64,000 nt of DNA from Bacteroidales bacterium (GCA_022783865.1 JALFYY010000024.1:55229-119228), one strand, 5' to 3'; shown: positions 8,379 through 18,400, numbered from the stretch's first letter. Made by a program: numbers and translations. The notes: generated by a model from the letters alone, not told the origin.

Positions 8379-9743
8379 TCAATCAATCCACTCAAATCCC
8401 GTATAGGGTTGCAAAGCAGCCGGGATATGAATGCCACGCTCGGTTTGATTGTTTTCGAGCAAGGCTGCCACGATACGGGGCAATGCCAATGCCGAACCGT
8501 TGAGCGTATGGCAAAGGTTGATTTTCTTGTTCTGGTCACGATAGCGGCAATGCAAGCGGTTGGCTTGATAGGTATCGAAATTAGAAGTGGAAGACACTTC
8601 CAACCAGCGATGCTGCGCTTCGGAATAGACCTCAAAATCGTAGCAAAGTGCCGCCGTAAACGACATATCGCCACCACTCAGGCGCAACACACGATAAGGC
8701 AGTTCCAATTTCTGCAACAGCCCCTCAACATGCGCCAACATTTCTTTGTGACTTTCGTCGCTATGTTCGGGCTTGTCGATACGCACAATTTCAATCTTGG
8801 AGAACTCATGCAGACGGTTCAAACCACGCACGTCTTTGCCGTAGGAACCTGCTTCACGGCGGAAACATTCGGTATAAGCACAATTCTTAATCGGAAGGTC
8901 TTTCTCATCGAGAATGACATCACGGTAGATATTCGTCACAGGCACTTCGGCAGTCGGAATGAGATAGAGGTCATCAACCTCACAATGATACATTTGTCCC
9001 TCTTTGTCAGGCAATTGCCCTGTTCCGTAACCGCTGGCTTGATTCACTACCGTAGGCGGCATAATTTCGGTATAACCCGCCTTGTTCGCCTCTGCAAGGA
9101 AAAAGTTGATAAGTGCACGCTGCAATTGTGCGCCCTTGCCGATATATACAGGGAATCCTGCTCCCGAAATCTTTACGCCCAAGTCGAAATCGATGAGGTT
9201 GTATTTCTTCGCCAATTCCCAATGAGGCAGTTTTTCGCTCTGGGCAATACGCTCGGCAGCAATGGCTTCGTCGGCTTCTGCAGGCCAGTTTTTCAGTGCG
9301 ACGGGCTTTCCTGCAGCCAAACTGTCGATAACGGCTTGGTTGGGCCAATTGCCCATCTTCACTGCCAGGTTGTCGTCAGCACCCGTTCCTTCGGGAACAA
9401 TGTCGTAGGGGATATTCGGAATGGTGAGCAATATATTGGTCATCTCCGTCTCGAACCCTTGCATGGCTGTTTCGTATTGCGCAATCTGTGCTTTCAATTC
9501 GCCCGTTTGCGCTTTGGCTGCATTTGCTTCGGCTTGTTTGCCTTGTTGGAAAAGTTGCCCGATTTGCTTGGAGAGCCGGTTCATTTCGGCTTGTGCCGCA
9601 TCTTTGAGTTGCTGATTGGCTTTGCGCTGTTTGTCCAAATCCAACACTTTGGCTACCACAGCGGCAGCATCATTGAAATGCTTTTTTTGCAGTCCGGCTA
9701 TCACACGGTCGGTCTGCTCGGTTATTTGTTTGAGTGTTAACAT
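8379..9743 (-). CDS. serS: Serine--tRNA ligase
   Basis: Charges tRNA-Ser with serine in the cytoplasm. The N-terminal 110 residues form the long coiled-coil tRNA-binding arm (Lys/Gln/Ala rich), and the class II catalytic core follows. Motif 2 is seen as CFRREAGSYGKDVRGLNR and motif 3 as LNGSALALPRIVAALLE; TAEVPVTNIYRD is the family signature. At 454 residues it is slightly longer than the usual ~425. The first ATG agrees with the conserved MLTLKQI beginning. It follows the rplU-rpmA pair but is separated from it by a strong terminator. Confidence 0.97.
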   Translation of the reverse strand: MLTLKQITEQTDRVIAGLQKKHFNDAAAVVAKVLDLDKQRKANQQLKDAAQAEMNRLSKQIGQLFQQGKQAEANAAKAQTGELKAQIAQYETAMQGFETEMTNILLTIPNIPYDIVPEGTGADDNLAVKMGNWPNQAVIDSLAAGKPVALKNWPAEADEAIAAERIAQSEKLPHWELAKKYNLIDFDLGVKISGAGFPVYIGKGAQLQRALINFFLAEANKAGYTEIMPPTVVNQASGYGTGQLPDKEGQMYHCEVDDLYLIPTAEVPVTNIYRDVILDEKDLPIKNCAYTECFRREAGSYGKDVRGLNRLHEFSKIEIVRIDKPEHSDESHKEMLAHVEGLLQKLELPYRVLRLSGGDMSFTAALCYDFEVYSEAQHRWLEVSSTSNFDTYQANRLHCRYRDQNKKINLCHTLNGSALALPRIVAALLENNQTERGIHIPAALQPYTGFEWID

Positions 9744-9754
9744 AGTTGATTACA

Positions 9755-9802
9755 AATAAAAACTCTCTCACCGATAGGAGTTGCCTCCTGCCGCCGAGAG
9801 AG
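9755..9802 (-). terminator. Intrinsic terminator of rplU-rpmA
   Basis: On the minus strand CTCTCTC...GAGAGAG encloses an inner AGGAG/CTCCT stem and is followed by TTTTTATTTG. It separates the ribosomal protein pair from serS. Confidence 0.85.
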
Positions 9803-9841
9803 TAGATAAAGAAATAAGTTTGTGCTTATTTCGTTGTCCTG

Positions 9842-10111
9842 TTAAGCCTCAGCGTTTGCTATAGGCTCAATGGAGACATAGGATTTGTTGTTTCTTTTCT
9901 TGCGGAAAGTTACGATACCGTCCACAAGCGCATAGAGCGTATGGTCAGAGCCCATACCCATGTTTTCACCGGGGTTATGAACCGTACCACGTTGACGGAC
10001 AATGATATTGCCGGCTTTAGCGAATTGTCCGCCCCAAATCTTTACACCCAATCGTTTACTTTCTGATTCACGACCGTTCTTCGAACTACCAACACCTTTC
10101 TTATGTGCCAT
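9842..10111 (-). CDS. rpmA: 50S ribosomal protein L27 (bL27)
   Basis: An 89-residue protein starting [20 protein letters not shown], the conserved N-terminus that reaches the peptidyl-transferase centre. There is no Firmicutes-type cleaved extension. [17 protein letters not shown] and [14 protein letters not shown] are family signatures. It lies 12 bp downstream of rplU in the standard two-gene operon. Confidence 0.98.
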   Translation of the reverse strand: MAHKKGVGSSKNGRESESKRLGVKIWGGQFAKAGNIIVRQRGTVHNPGENMGMGSDHTLYALVDGIVTFRKKRNNKSYVSIEPIANAEA

Positions 10112-10123
10112 AATGTCTGATTT

Positions 10124-10441
10124 TTAAGCGTTAACAATTTCTTTTACCAATACTTGTGTGAAATCCTGACGGTGACCGTTCAGTTTCTTGTAGCCTTTGC
10201 GGCGTTTCTTGTGGAAAACGAGCACTTTTTCGCCACGAACGGTGTTGTCCAACACTTCACATACTACTTTTGCGCCTTCAATAACGGGAGCACCAACGGT
10301 GACAGCCCCTTCGTTGTCGAGCAGCAATACTTTACCAAATTCCACCTGGGCACCTACTTCGGCGTCCATACGATGGACGAACAACTTCTTTCCGGCTTCC
10401 ACCTTGAATTGTTGTCCTTGCATTTCTACAATTGCGTACAT
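10124..10441 (-). CDS. rplU: 50S ribosomal protein L21 (bL21)
   Basis: A 105-residue protein starting [19 protein letters not shown], with the L21 signature [20 protein letters not shown] binding 23S rRNA. It is the first gene of the rplU-rpmA operon. Its predicted transcript has a leader of about 175 nt, long enough for feedback control. Confidence 0.98.
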   Translation of the reverse strand: MYAIVEMQGQQFKVEAGKKLFVHRMDAEVGAQVEFGKVLLLDNEGAVTVGAPVIEGAKVVCEVLDNTVRGEKVLVFHKKRRKGYKKLNGHRQDFTQVLVKEIVNA

Positions 10442-10618
10442 TGAATATAATGTTTTATTAAGTTATATCGGTCAGGCGAACTGCACAATGCGATGCGGTT
10501 GCCGGCTCTCGCCGTCTTTGCTGACGTACCCTGTCCTGCGTTCACTGTCAATAGTTACTGACTTTCAGGTTGTTGCCACACACCCTTATGCACGTTTCTT
10601 TGGAGCCTACTCCGAAAG
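10442..10618 (-). promoter_or_regulatory. Long 5' leader of rplU
   Basis: The consensus promoter at 10625 predicts about 175 untranslated nt before rplU. The leader holds several short complementary segments such as GACAGGGTACGTCAGC. Ribosomal protein operons are often autoregulated through leaders, but I do not recognise a named element. Confidence 0.35.
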
Positions 10619-10624
10619 CGGGTG

Positions 10625-10656
10625 CAAAGATACGACATTTTTCTTATTCCGCCAAA
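10625..10656 (-). promoter_or_regulatory. rplU-rpmA promoter
   Basis: TTTG, 20 nt, TATCTTTG on the minus strand, an exact consensus match. Confidence 0.75.
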
Positions 10657-10853
10657 CCTTTCCGCTCTTTTTTGTTATTTATTTGCATTTACTTGGTTTA
10701 GAAAGCGTTTATTTGAGGACCTAATCTTCCTTTAGATTTCCATCTCTCGGAAATTGCCACTTTTTACCCGCCCAAGAATTGTTTCTTTATTTGGATTTCG
10801 CTACGCGTATAACCACTTGATAACGAAACCAAAGCGAAAAGGACCAACATGAA

Positions 10854-10886
10854 TTTGGTCATATCAGACGCTAAGTACTACCTTTG
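10854..10886 (+). promoter_or_regulatory. Promoter of the lipoprotein-DUF456 pair
   Basis: TTTG, 21 nt, TACCTTTG. An inverted repeat GACCAA...TTGGTC (10842-10860) overlaps the -33 box and could be an operator. The leader is about 95 nt. Confidence 0.55.
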
Positions 10887-10987
10887 CAATGTCGAAACGC
10901 ACCTACGGAGTTATCCGATAGCCAAGTGGAAGCTGAAAGTACAATTATTAATAACCTTATTATAAACATCAAAATCCAAAATTCATT

Positions 10988-11662
10988 ATGGTAAGAAAAA
11001 GTATCAACACAATGTTGTGTGCACTATGCTGCACAACAATGCTCGTTGCCTGCGGCAGCAAGTCCGACTCAAACAAAGAGTCAAACGAAGCCCCGAAAGA
11101 GGCGGTCATCAAAGTGAGCCCCGAAAGTACCACCATCGGAGGAAAATTCGGCAAAGCGTTCAGCTTCGCGGACAAGGAATACACCCTAAAACTCGAAGAC
11201 AGTTACACGAACGACTATCAGGTCAATTTGAATATCACAATGACCCGCAACTCCGTGAAGCCCTCCGTCAATCTCAATGACATTGCCGGTTCGCACGGTG
11301 CGGGCAAAAAGTATGTAGGCGATCTTGAAGCCGAGTTCCTCGACGAGAACGACGATGTCGTATTTACCTCACGCGTAGGTGTGAGCCATTATTCGGACAT
11401 CGACAAACTGCTTACCCTGGAAGAAGGCGACAAAACCACCGTCACATTCACTTCGCATCAATCGAAAGCTGAGGTAAACAGTGTCAAAAAGTTCCGCGTG
11501 ACAAGTACATTGGAGAACAACAGCCGCGCCAAGAAGTCAGGCAGCGATATGGATGAAATCGACGATGCCTTACAAACACTCGACGACGTATCCGATGCGC
11601 TCGGAGCCATGTTCGGTGCTACCTCAAAAGCCATAGATGCGGCTAATAAATTAAGTAAATAA
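10988..11662 (+). CDS. Predicted lipoprotein of unknown function
   Basis: A 224-residue protein with a signal peptide ending in a clear lipobox (MLVAC), followed by a Ser/Asn/Lys/Glu-rich linker. The body looks like one beta-sandwich of about 130 residues (EYTLKLEDSYTNDYQVNLNI, VVFTSRVGVSHYSDI), then an acidic helical tail with DDALQTLDDVSDALGAMFG. Membrane-anchored, facing the periplasm or outside. I do not recognise the family. It is followed after 33 bp by a DUF456 membrane protein and probably co-transcribed with it. Confidence 0.8.
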   Translation: MVRKSINTMLCALCCTTMLVACGSKSDSNKESNEAPKEAVIKVSPESTTIGGKFGKAFSFADKEYTLKLEDSYTNDYQVNLNITMTRNSVKPSVNLNDIAGSHGAGKKYVGDLEAEFLDENDDVVFTSRVGVSHYSDIDKLLTLEEGDKTTVTFTSHQSKAEVNSVKKFRVTSTLENNSRAKKSGSDMDEIDDALQTLDDVSDALGAMFGATSKAIDAANKLSK

Positions 11663-11695
11663 TATAATCATTAACAATTTAATACACATAAAATT

Positions 11696-12205
11696 ATGGA
11701 AATATTCATTTGGATAGTAGTAGGCTTAATGCTTTGTTTGGGTTTCCTCGGTTGCTTTATCAACAAGATTCCCGGACCGATTTTCCTTTTGATTGGCGTA
11801 GTAGTAGCACAATTCGGATTGGACATACCGGGTTGGGGTCCTGTAGCTATCGTTGGCGTTATCGCCGTAGCGGCATTCATCCTCTCGAAGGTGATGACTC
11901 GTGTGGGCAAAAAACTGCAAGAGTATAGCAAAGGAGCAAGTCTTGCCACCACTATAGCCTCCTTGATTGCTTTAGGTCTGGTAGTAGCATGCCAAGAAGC
12001 AAGCTCAGTAGTAGTGATTCTTGTCTTCCTTTTGGGATTTGTCGTACTGCCCTTCCTCTTCGCCTTTGCCGTAGAGAGTATCCGTCAGAAAAACGCGACC
12101 GCAGGAGCAAAAAGTGCACTGGCAGCTACCATAGTTTATCTATGCGACACAGCCCTGAAGCTTGCCGCTTTTGCCTACGCAATTTACGCCATGTTTATGC
12201 AATAA
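11696..12205 (+). CDS. DUF456-like inner-membrane protein
   Basis: A 169-residue, very hydrophobic protein with five to six transmembrane helices. It has the DUF456 hallmark of a short loop INKIPGPIFLLIG between the first two helices, then a second similar hairpin. A basic Lys-rich loop (RVGKKLQEYSKG) is probably cytoplasmic. Function is unknown. Second gene of the pair with the lipoprotein. Confidence 0.75.
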   Translation: MEIFIWIVVGLMLCLGFLGCFINKIPGPIFLLIGVVVAQFGLDIPGWGPVAIVGVIAVAAFILSKVMTRVGKKLQEYSKGASLATTIASLIALGLVVACQEASSVVVILVFLLGFVVLPFLFAFAVESIRQKNATAGAKSALAATIVYLCDTALKLAAFAYAIYAMFMQ

Positions 12206-12230
12206 TCCAATTGGGGTTGATAACAAACGA

Positions 12231-12266
12231 GGCTGTATCAGGAATTTGATACAGCCTTCTTTGTTT
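12231..12266 (+). terminator. Terminator between convergent genes
   Basis: GGCTGTATCA / TGATACAGCC with a 6-nt loop, followed by TTCTTTGTTT. It sits between the converging DUF456 and HAD-HD genes and may serve both. Confidence 0.8.
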
Positions 12267-12289
12267 CCGGCGAATGGCGAGCACCGCTC

Positions 12290-13555
12290 TCAACGGCTTG
12301 CCGTTTCTTCCGCGTAATAGCGCAAACAGATCGAGCGCAGCAGTTCCCTGTCTGCAATGATTTCCCGCAAATGCCGCAAGCCTTCCTCGTTGCGCTTCGA
12401 GTGTAACCACAAGCGTATATAGCCCCCTTCGGCATATTTGTTGAGCATATGTTCGTATGCCCGCTCAAAATGCTCTTCCGCACTGAGTTCGGGATAGTTC
12501 TTCAGTCCGTATTGTATGGTTCGGCACAGAATGGTTTCAGGCGAAATATCACGGTCGGCTTCCGCCACAATCTTGCCATAGATAGAACGGGGCTCCGATT
12601 TGGCACTGGCACGATGGTCTTCCGCCGCTTGCGCCATGATTTCTATCTGTTCGGGAGTAAACCATTGCCTGAGCGCATCATCTTCCCGTATATAGGCACC
12701 TGAATACAAATGGTGCTCTGCACGATTGACACGCAACCCCAAGTCGTGATAAGCCGCTATGGTATAAGCCATTATGCCGTCCGCATCATATTGCCGTGCC
12801 AGAACAAGGCTCTCATCAATCACCTTCCGCACATGTTCCATATTATGCCCTTTGTCGAAAGTGCTGTAATACGGGAAAACGTTTTTCCCGATATGCGCCA
12901 TCACCCGGAAGAACACGAGCAACTGCTCCATATTGTCCAATATCAGATCCGCCCCGACCGACTGAAAATCTTTGCGTTCCAATATGCCCGTATTCACAGC
13001 CACCGTGAACAATCCTGCAGCCTTGGCGGACACCACTCCCAATGGCGCATTCTCCACCACTATACATTCTTCTTTCCTGAGTCCCGAACGCTCCCAAGCC
13101 TTCAGATATGGCTCCGGATCAGGCTTTCCGTGTTCCACATCGTAAGCAGTTATCATTCTTTCACGGACAAACGAACCGGGAAAACAATGGTCCAAATGCG
13201 CAAAAAGCGTATCTTGTGCAGAACCGGTGACTACCCATGCAGATATTCCTTGCCGTTGCAATTCTTGCAGCACTTCAGCAACACCCTCTATCGGATAAGT
13301 CTCTCCACGGTGTGCAAAAGCCTCAGTCTTCTCTTTATAGAGACTCCACACCCAATCTTTGTCCGGCGCCACACCATATTTGCGCTTGTAACATTCCGTT
13401 ATCACATCCGGTCCGGTACGTCCTTCTTGCAGATAGACGTCCTTTGCCGTAAAATCGAACTGATAACGCTTCATTACTTCCTCCCAAGCCTGGGCATGAT
13501 GGGGCATCGAGTCAAAAAGCGTCCCATCCATATCAAAGAAAACAGACTGAATCAT
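12290..13555 (-). CDS. HAD-family phosphatase fused to an HD phosphohydrolase domain
   Basis: A 421-residue two-domain protein. Residues 1-215 are a HAD hydrolase of the beta-phosphoglucomutase type: motif I DMDGTLFDS, motif II VVTGSA, motif III Lys in HGKPDPEPY, motif IV region VVENAPLGVVSAKAAG. Residues 230-400 form an HD domain with GHNMEHVRKV, the YHDLG metal pair, and further candidate ligands in EDHRAS and EADRD. Both halves have intact active-site residues, so this appears to be a bifunctional phosphatase; substrates are unknown. It stands alone, convergent with the DUF456 gene. Confidence 0.85.
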   Translation of the reverse strand: MIQSVFFDMDGTLFDSMPHHAQAWEEVMKRYQFDFTAKDVYLQEGRTGPDVITECYKRKYGVAPDKDWVWSLYKEKTEAFAHRGETYPIEGVAEVLQELQRQGISAWVVTGSAQDTLFAHLDHCFPGSFVRERMITAYDVEHGKPDPEPYLKAWERSGLRKEECIVVENAPLGVVSAKAAGLFTVAVNTGILERKDFQSVGADLILDNMEQLLVFFRVMAHIGKNVFPYYSTFDKGHNMEHVRKVIDESLVLARQYDADGIMAYTIAAYHDLGLRVNRAEHHLYSGAYIREDDALRQWFTPEQIEIMAQAAEDHRASAKSEPRSIYGKIVAEADRDISPETILCRTIQYGLKNYPELSAEEHFERAYEHMLNKYAEGGYIRLWLHSKRNEEGLRHLREIIADRELLRSICLRYYAEETASR

Positions 13556-13643
13556 ATTGTTTTACACCCTTGAACCTTTACTTTTTAATCGTCATATCAC
13601 ACAATTGTCCTGCTGTCAAATAGCCGATTGCTCCAATCTTTAT

Positions 13644-13797
13644 AGCTTCCGTCCCCGTACCATTCCCGTACGATTGCCGTACCATTGCCGTACCATTGCC
13701 GTACCATAAAGCGTAGCATTATAGCACATCATCCTACTCCATACATGCCTTTAAGCATCCTTCCCCGTACAATTCCCGTACAATTAAGCACCCCTTG
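13644..13797 (+). repeat. 11-bp phased array, CCGTACCATTG type
   Basis: From 13655 the units are CCGTACCATTC, CCGTACGATTG, CCGTACCATTG twice, CCGTACCATAA, then diverged units AGCGTAGCATT, ATAGCACATCA, TCCTACTCCAT, ACATGCCTTTA, AGCATCCTTCC, and again CCGTACAATTC, CCGTACAATTA. The 11-bp register holds for at least 12 units. It fills most of the gap between the HAD-HD and DUF4301 genes. Confidence 0.8.
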
Positions 13798-13814
13798 CCG
13801 AGATGCAAAACTGT

Positions 13815-15275
13815 TTATTGGTGTTGCGGACGAAGCAGGTCGTTGACCGTCTTCACAGGATTAAACGTCTCCACCGGTACTTCCACAAACACGGTATTCC
13901 AGTCTGCCATAGCGCCGTTCCATAGGCCGGGCAACTCCAATGCTTGCAAATCGCGACCGTCTTTCGATTTCTGCGAAATGAAGCCCGTAAGCGGATCCAC
14001 ATAGTGCGGAAGGTCGAACGCAACGCCCTTATAATCACGCAATGCGCATACCAAATCAACAGGATTGAAGTGCGTAGCTTTCTCCATAAGGCTCTTGTCG
14101 GCAATCTGCGAGCTTTCCAAAATCTGACACTGCACACTGCCGTCTTTGGCGTCACGCACCAGGAACGGGCCTCCACCCGGTTCGCCTTCGTTCCGCACCA
14201 TACCGCATACACGCAACGGACGGTTCAGCTTCTCACGCAGAACGCTTTGCAATTCCTCCGTATCGGCAATACGGCAGCAAAGGTCGTTCTCCAAGAACCG
14301 GCGAATCACCTGCAAACGCTCTGTCGGCAACGGCTGTTCCAACTCACGCAAATAACCGAACACCTTTTCCTGCAAACTTACCAACACGCCAGCCAAAAGC
14401 CGTTTATAAAGCACTGTAGGTTCTTTCTGATTGTCGGGCACCACATTGTCGATGTTCTTGATAAATACCACATCGGCTTGTTGTTCGTTGAGGTTCTCTA
14501 TCAGAGCGCCGTGTCCGCCCGGACGGAAGACAAGCCGACCGTCTTTGTCACGGAAAGGCTCACATTCCGCAGTAGCAGCCAAAGTGTCGGTTGACGGTTT
14601 CTGTTCCGAGAAAGAGATGTTGTATTTCACTCCGTAACGCTGTCCGTAATCAGCCGCATGATTCAAAATATGCTCTTTGAAAAGTTGCAGATGCTCATGC
14701 GACACCGTGAAATGCAGATTCACTTCCTGCTTGGTATTTTTCGCATAGAGTGCCCCTTCTACCATGTGTTCCAACACCGGAGTACGCAGTTCTGTCGCAT
14801 ATTTATGGAAAAGCAAAAGCCCTTTGGGCAACTTGCCGTATTGCATATCTTCGAGCAGCACACGGATTTGTTCCCGTTTGTCGGTAACACCTTTGGCATT
14901 GATGCGCTCTTGCCATTCCTTTGCGAAAGCGAACTTGCCGGCATTGCTGAAAAACTCCCGGATAAAAGCCGTCTCTTCACCGCCGTCCATATATTCGAAC
15001 AGATTCTTGAACATGCGGCTTGCCGCACCGGAAGCTGGTACAAATTTCAGGATAGTATGGTCGCATTGCAGATAACGCTCCCACGCAGAGAGATATTGTT
15101 CCTGTTCTTGTGCAGTAGGACGGAGAATACCGTTGTTGATACCGGCAGCCTGCTCAATATCCAATGCAGGGAAACCCTCTTTGAACATTTGCAACTGCTT
15201 TTCTGCCACAGCTAAAGATATCCCTCTTTGCTGCAATTGTTGAAGATCGGATGAAGTAAACATAGTATTGTGCAT
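13815..15275 (-). CDS. DUF4301 family protein, possible nucleotidyltransferase-like fold
   Basis: A 486-residue soluble protein without signal peptide; a second ATG four codons in is possible. I recognise the Bacteroidetes DUF4301 family. Three motifs recall UDP-sugar pyrophosphorylases: a Gly/Ala-rich loop FVPASGAASRMFKNL (residues 78-92), RPGGHGALIENLN near 250, and VFIKNIDNV near 275, similar to the GGHG...NxDN signatures. This is an inference from motif shape, not an assignment. Also conserved-looking is RNEGEPGGGPF near 375. Single gene with its own consensus promoter. Confidence 0.8.
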   Translation of the reverse strand: MHNTMFTSSDLQQLQQRGISLAVAEKQLQMFKEGFPALDIEQAAGINNGILRPTAQEQEQYLSAWERYLQCDHTILKFVPASGAASRMFKNLFEYMDGGEETAFIREFFSNAGKFAFAKEWQERINAKGVTDKREQIRVLLEDMQYGKLPKGLLLFHKYATELRTPVLEHMVEGALYAKNTKQEVNLHFTVSHEHLQLFKEHILNHAADYGQRYGVKYNISFSEQKPSTDTLAATAECEPFRDKDGRLVFRPGGHGALIENLNEQQADVVFIKNIDNVVPDNQKEPTVLYKRLLAGVLVSLQEKVFGYLRELEQPLPTERLQVIRRFLENDLCCRIADTEELQSVLREKLNRPLRVCGMVRNEGEPGGGPFLVRDAKDGSVQCQILESSQIADKSLMEKATHFNPVDLVCALRDYKGVAFDLPHYVDPLTGFISQKSKDGRDLQALELPGLWNGAMADWNTVFVEVPVETFNPVKTVNDLLRPQHQ

Positions 15276-15306
15276 TATATGATTTTGGCTAAGTTATTAC
15301 GGTTTA

Positions 15307-15338
15307 CAAAGATACTGCTTTCTTGGCAATGAAACAAA
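15307..15338 (-). promoter_or_regulatory. DUF4301 gene promoter
   Basis: TTTG, 20 nt, TATCTTTG on the minus strand, an exact consensus match. Confidence 0.7.
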
Positions 15339-15383
15339 TAATATTTGCATTTGTCGCAGAAAGCCGCCATACAACTAACAAAT

Positions 15384-15415
15384 AAATCCTCCTCTCGGGT
15401 CAGAGAGGAGGATTT
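15384..15415 (-). terminator. Terminator of the GLUG-repeat T9SS cargo gene
   Basis: AAATCCTCCTCTC / GAGAGGAGGATTT, a 13-bp perfect stem with a 6-nt loop, 44 bp past the stop at 15459. ATTTG follows on the minus strand. Confidence 0.8.
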
Positions 15416-15458
15416 GCCAAGCCGTAAAAGGATATATTTGTGAATTCCGATATATCGC

Positions 15459-18400
15459 TTAACGCAAAGCCACTTTCAGAGAAGAGGTTGCACCGTTGGC
15501 AGTAGTGGCAGTGATGATATAGACACCGGCAGAGAGTCGGTTCAAATCAACAATGCTGTATCCTTCCATCAAACGGGCGCCCAACAACGAATAGACACGG
15601 ATTGTACAATCTTGTGCCGTAGCAATGCGGTCGGCAATGGTGATGTGTGTACCCTCGGCAACTACATTATCCACTGCTGTGCCTTTGGGCAATACCGTTA
15701 CAGCAATAGTAGCCGTTTTGCCATTCAAGCCGATGGCGACAGTAGTATTACCTACCTTCAAAGCATTGAAAGTAAGCAAAACAACGCCATCAGTGAAAGA
15801 TTTGTCTGTTAATGCGATAATAGTTTCATCAGCAACAGCAAGCGTCATACCACCGAACATTTCTTCTGTGATTTGGTCACCCGCCAAAAAGACTTCGATT
15901 GCAAACTCATCGCCTTCATTGACCGTTGTTTCCACAGGTTGCGTAACGATAATACCGCCCTCAAACCAGAGTGCAGGATGTGCTTCGTCGCTCAATACTG
16001 CCCAAGGTTGGGCAACCTCAGTGCCATATTTCCAACCAAGCCCTTCGAAGAAAGCCTTGTCTGTATCGGCAACTGCAAGCGATTTACCCTCGGTGGTAGT
16101 GGCGGCATCCTCGATATCGGCATCAACCTTTGCCAATGTAACCACGGCATAGTTGTCCACCAATCCGGGTTCTACTGCTACAGGATTGCCATAGACAGGA
16201 TTATCATCGGCATCATAGCCGATAATCTCGGGTTCGTTGTTTATACTGGATCGGCCGACAATACGGTGCATCGTATTGTTCTGTCCCGCCCATGCTTCTT
16301 CTGCCAATTCACCTGTGAAAGTGAGAGAAGCAAGATTGACATAGCAACCCTTGATGACAGCCGCATGGTCAACAATCTCGCTACCGTCTTCAGGCGTAAC
16401 CTCTGGATAAAGGTCACCTACAATACCACCGAGCATCGGTCCTCCACCCCAGCGAGATGAAGAGGTAGCGCAAAGCGCACCTTCGACGTGACAGTTCTGA
16501 ATAAGCGGTCGTCTGGATTCTCCGGCAATACCGCCAATAGTATAAGCACCGGTGATATTCGCAGCAACGTGACAATCGGAAATGATACCGGCATTATTCA
16601 TTATAGACGACACGATACCACCTACCAACGAACCGCCTTTGATTGTACCACTCACGGCACAAGCATTGATAGTGGACGATGTGTGGATTGTACCGGCAAT
16701 ACCGGCAGCACCTTCATCTGTGGTACAAACAACCTCGCCATCGAAAGAGCACTCGGATACAGCAGTATAGAGCGAAGCTTTACCTACCAATCCGGCAATG
16801 CTTTCAGCAGAAGACACCTTGCCGCCATAGACATGGATATTGCTCAACGTAGCACCGGTGGCATTACCGATAAGCATACCCTGGTTAGAACCCGTCGCAT
16901 TATAAACAGGATTAATGAAATTGATATTGCGTACAATACCGGTGGTAGCTTCTACAGAAGTTCCACCTGTAGAATTTACGAAAGGCAACAGAGGACGTCC
17001 TGCCAACTTCAAATTAGCTACAATATGATTCTGTCCGTCTAACGTACCGGTGAAGTTGAAAGTTTTGGTACGGTTGATTTCGTAACCACCTGCATCAAAG
17101 TCGCAACCGATAATATAATGCGCTGTGGGGTCTGCCTTGATTTGTTCCAAACCTCCTACAGAGGTGATAACATAAGGATTAGCCGCCGAGCCGTCGCCCT
17201 GTTCGTAGAGCACAAAAGGCAACGAGTAGAGCACAGAAGTCATCATATATTCATCATTGATATATATGACACAGAGCTTAGGATTATCATTATCCGTGTT
17301 GAGCAAAGCGATGTTTGCCAAAGTTCCCCATGTCTCATCGGGAGTCAGTTGCAAAAGGTAGTCCTTTTCGGGATTGGACGAGATAATGAGCAACTCTTCG
17401 TGATTGCCTACTTCGCCTGATACATCGCGACGCCTTACCAATACCAGGTACTCACGTGCGTCATCAAGATTGAGAAGATAAGGGTTGTAAGCATCTACAT
17501 AAGGATAGATTTGTGCCAAGTCGATATCTTTGCCCATGTTGAGGCGGTCGATATGGTCGATAGTACCATCGGTACGCACATAAGCGACCGAAGTATAAAC
17601 ATTGCCGTCTTTGTCGCTTTCGCCACGCACCTGAGGACAATAGAGAAGATAGCCGTCAGCGGTAGCAATACGGTCGGTAGAGGTGGTAAGCGAAATATTG
17701 TTGCCAAGGTTGGACGGCAGGAAGAATTCTTCTTTACCGGTCAGCAGATTGACGAAGCTGAAAAGATAGCTTGCCGATGTTTCTTCTTTGATAAACATCA
17801 CCTGGGGCGCTTGTCCGGGAATATCGTTCATAAAATATGCGAAAGCCACATTTTGTGCAAGGTCAACGATTTTCTCACCTTCGGCAGTAGTGCCTTGAGG
17901 CGCAGCCTTGACAACGAAATAGTCATAGGAATAGTCGTCTTGGCTAGGGACAAAGTGCTCACGGGTGATAATGAGCGAAGGAGTACCGTCACTGGTATAG
18001 CGGCCAAACGAAATATCTTCCCACGAGAAAGTACCGTGATAGAGGTAATAGCAATCGTCGATGGTGGCATCGGAAGACACAATGGTCGTACTATACAGCT
18101 TTGCAGTAGTTGCCCACGAATCGGCAGTAGTATAGAGTTCGCAAATCAGTTCATTGTCGGGAGTAGGATTATCGTTGGTCTGATCAAAAGGATCCTGATA
18201 CCAACAATATTTCATACGGTTCACCGCAAAATAGGGTTTTCCATTGTAGGCAACACTGCTGAAAGGTATGGCATTTTCACCCGCGATAGTCATAGCTGGC
18301 ACACGCACAGCAAGCGCAGGATGTTCGAGATCAAGACCTGAATAGCCTGCATATTTGTAGGTCTTGAACACATAGTCAACCGTGTTCATTATACCATTGA

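Noticed and set aside
8409-9740. 443-residue plus-strand ORF
   Set aside because: Shadow of serS.
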